A DNA stretch of 7,415 bases. Source: Verrucomicrobiota bacterium (lineage in GTDB: Bacteria > Verrucomicrobiota > Verrucomicrobiia > Opitutales > Coraliomargaritaceae). Below are positions 6,823-7,415 of the stretch, in pieces. The notes under the pieces were generated by a model. It was not told the DNA's origin and made no database searches. It saw only the letters and a program-made list of their open reading frames with translations. Position 1 is the stretch's first letter. Each line of letters starts with the position of its first letter. A program made the position numbers and the translations under genes. Location: the NCBI GenBank assembly GCA_027620575.1, contig JAQCDT010000059.1:1-7415 (forward strand), written 5' to 3'.

Positions 6823-6843
6823 GAATTTAGATTAAATAAATTC
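6823..6843 (-). repeat. Short AT-rich inverted repeat at the xylA-xylB junction
   Basis: GAATTTA (6823-6829) and TAAATTC (6837-6843) are perfect inverted copies separated by seven bases. The xylA stop codon lies in the spacer. As RNA it would be a weak seven-pair hairpin with one G-C pair, placed just before the xylB start. It could be accidental in such AT-rich sequence. Confidence 0.3.
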
Positions 6844-7415
6844 GTTAATCAAATTTTCAAGCATTTCTTGCTGACCACTTGCAATCTTAGGTTCATTTTG
6901 ACTGAGTGCGTGTTGCTCTAGGGTCTCAAAATCAACTTTTCCTGCATCAATTTTTGCTCCAATTCCAGAGTCAAATGAAGCATAACGCTCTTTAACAAAG
7001 TTTGCTAATCGGCCATCTTCTCTGATCGCATGGGCAATCTTTAATCCACGGGCGAAAGCATCCATTCCGCCAATATGAGCATGAATTAGGTCGATCGGGT
7101 CATGAGACTCTCTACGTCTCTTTGCGTCAAAATTTAATCCACCTGTTTTAAATCCTCCCATTTCAAGAACTTTCAACATCACCTGAGTTGTCAGGTAAAT
7201 ATCTGTTGGGAATTGGTCTGTGTCCCAGCCAATAAGTTCATCACCTTGATTGGCATCGATGCTTCCTAGGCGATCTGCATTTAGAGCTACAGTGAGCTCA
7301 TGCTCCATGGTATGTCCTGCAAGCGTTGCGTGATTAGTTTCTATATTTAAATAAAAGTGATCGAGTAAGTTGTATTCTCTGAGGAAATTCAAACAAGCAG
7401 CTGAATCTGAATCAT
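6832..7415 (-). CDS. xylA: Xylose isomerase, C-terminal part (5' end outside window)
   Basis: The enzyme converts D-xylose to D-xylulose in the cytoplasm with two divalent metal ions. The frame stays open to the window edge (first complete codon at 7414), giving 193 residues, somewhat under half of a family member of about 440. In visible-residue numbering, NIETNHATLAGH supplies Glu25 and His28 (E. coli Glu268 and His271), SIDANQGD supplies Asp53 (Asp296), GWDTDQFP supplies Asp64 and Asp66 (Asp307 and Asp309), and GGLNFDAK supplies Asp96 (Asp339). All metal ligands expected in this half are present. The GGLNFDAK and NHATLAGH segments match the longer, E. coli-type class II enzymes. A TTG at 7392 is not the real start, since family sequence continues upstream of it (AACLNFLREY). 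It is the first visible gene of the xylA-xylB operon; its promoter is not in the window. Confidence 0.96.
   Translation of the reverse strand, partial: DSDSAACLNFLREYNLLDHFYLNIETNHATLAGHTMEHELTVALNADRLGSIDANQGDELIGWDTDQFPTDIYLTTQVMLKVLEMGGFKTGGLNFDAKRRRESHDPIDLIHAHIGGMDAFARGLKIAHAIREDGRLANFVKERYASFDSGIGAKIDAGKVDFETLEQHALSQNEPKIASGQQEMLENLINEFI

Noticed and set aside
7390..7392. TTG at 7392 as the start of xylose isomerase
   Set aside because: The frame continues upstream with residues expected in the family, and the N-terminal half including the catalytic His/Asp region is missing, so the gene simply runs off the window.

Overview
The window is AT-rich and looks like part of a marine, Gram-negative, polysaccharide-degrading bacterium. 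The best guess is a low-GC member of the Verrucomicrobiota (Opitutales/Puniceicoccales-like). This rests on the N-terminal signature of the large outer-membrane receptor (GYYSANTLAGTR followed by the plug), which I associate from memory with TonB-dependent receptors of that group. It is an inference and no database was searched.

Layout, left to right. (1) The last 39 codons of a plus-strand gene encode a canonical EF-hand loop. They are followed by a very clear intrinsic terminator (148-187). (2) A gap of about 105 bp after that terminator holds at most a weak candidate promoter. (3) A single uninterrupted plus-strand gene of 1651 codons (293-5248) encodes a TonB-dependent outer-membrane receptor about twice the usual size. 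Two very long insertions explain the excess. The first contains an array of aspartate/asparagine/glycine-rich loops that look like calcium-binding EF-hand or thrombospondin-3-like repeats. Three more such loops lie further along the protein. (4) Convergent to it, and only 18 bp away, is a minus-strand pair: xylB (xylulokinase, complete) and, upstream of it, xylA (xylose isomerase, 5' end outside the window). They are 11 bp apart and almost certainly an operon.

How the genes may work together. XylA converts D-xylose to D-xylulose, and XylB phosphorylates it to D-xylulose 5-phosphate for the pentose phosphate pathway. The receptor may import a xylose-containing or other oligosaccharide, but only adjacency suggests this: it is on the other strand and not co-transcribed.

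The most unusual object is the receptor with its array of calcium-type loops. I saw no RNA genes, CRISPR arrays, insertion sequences or phage elements, and there is no gene-free stretch longer than 300 bases.
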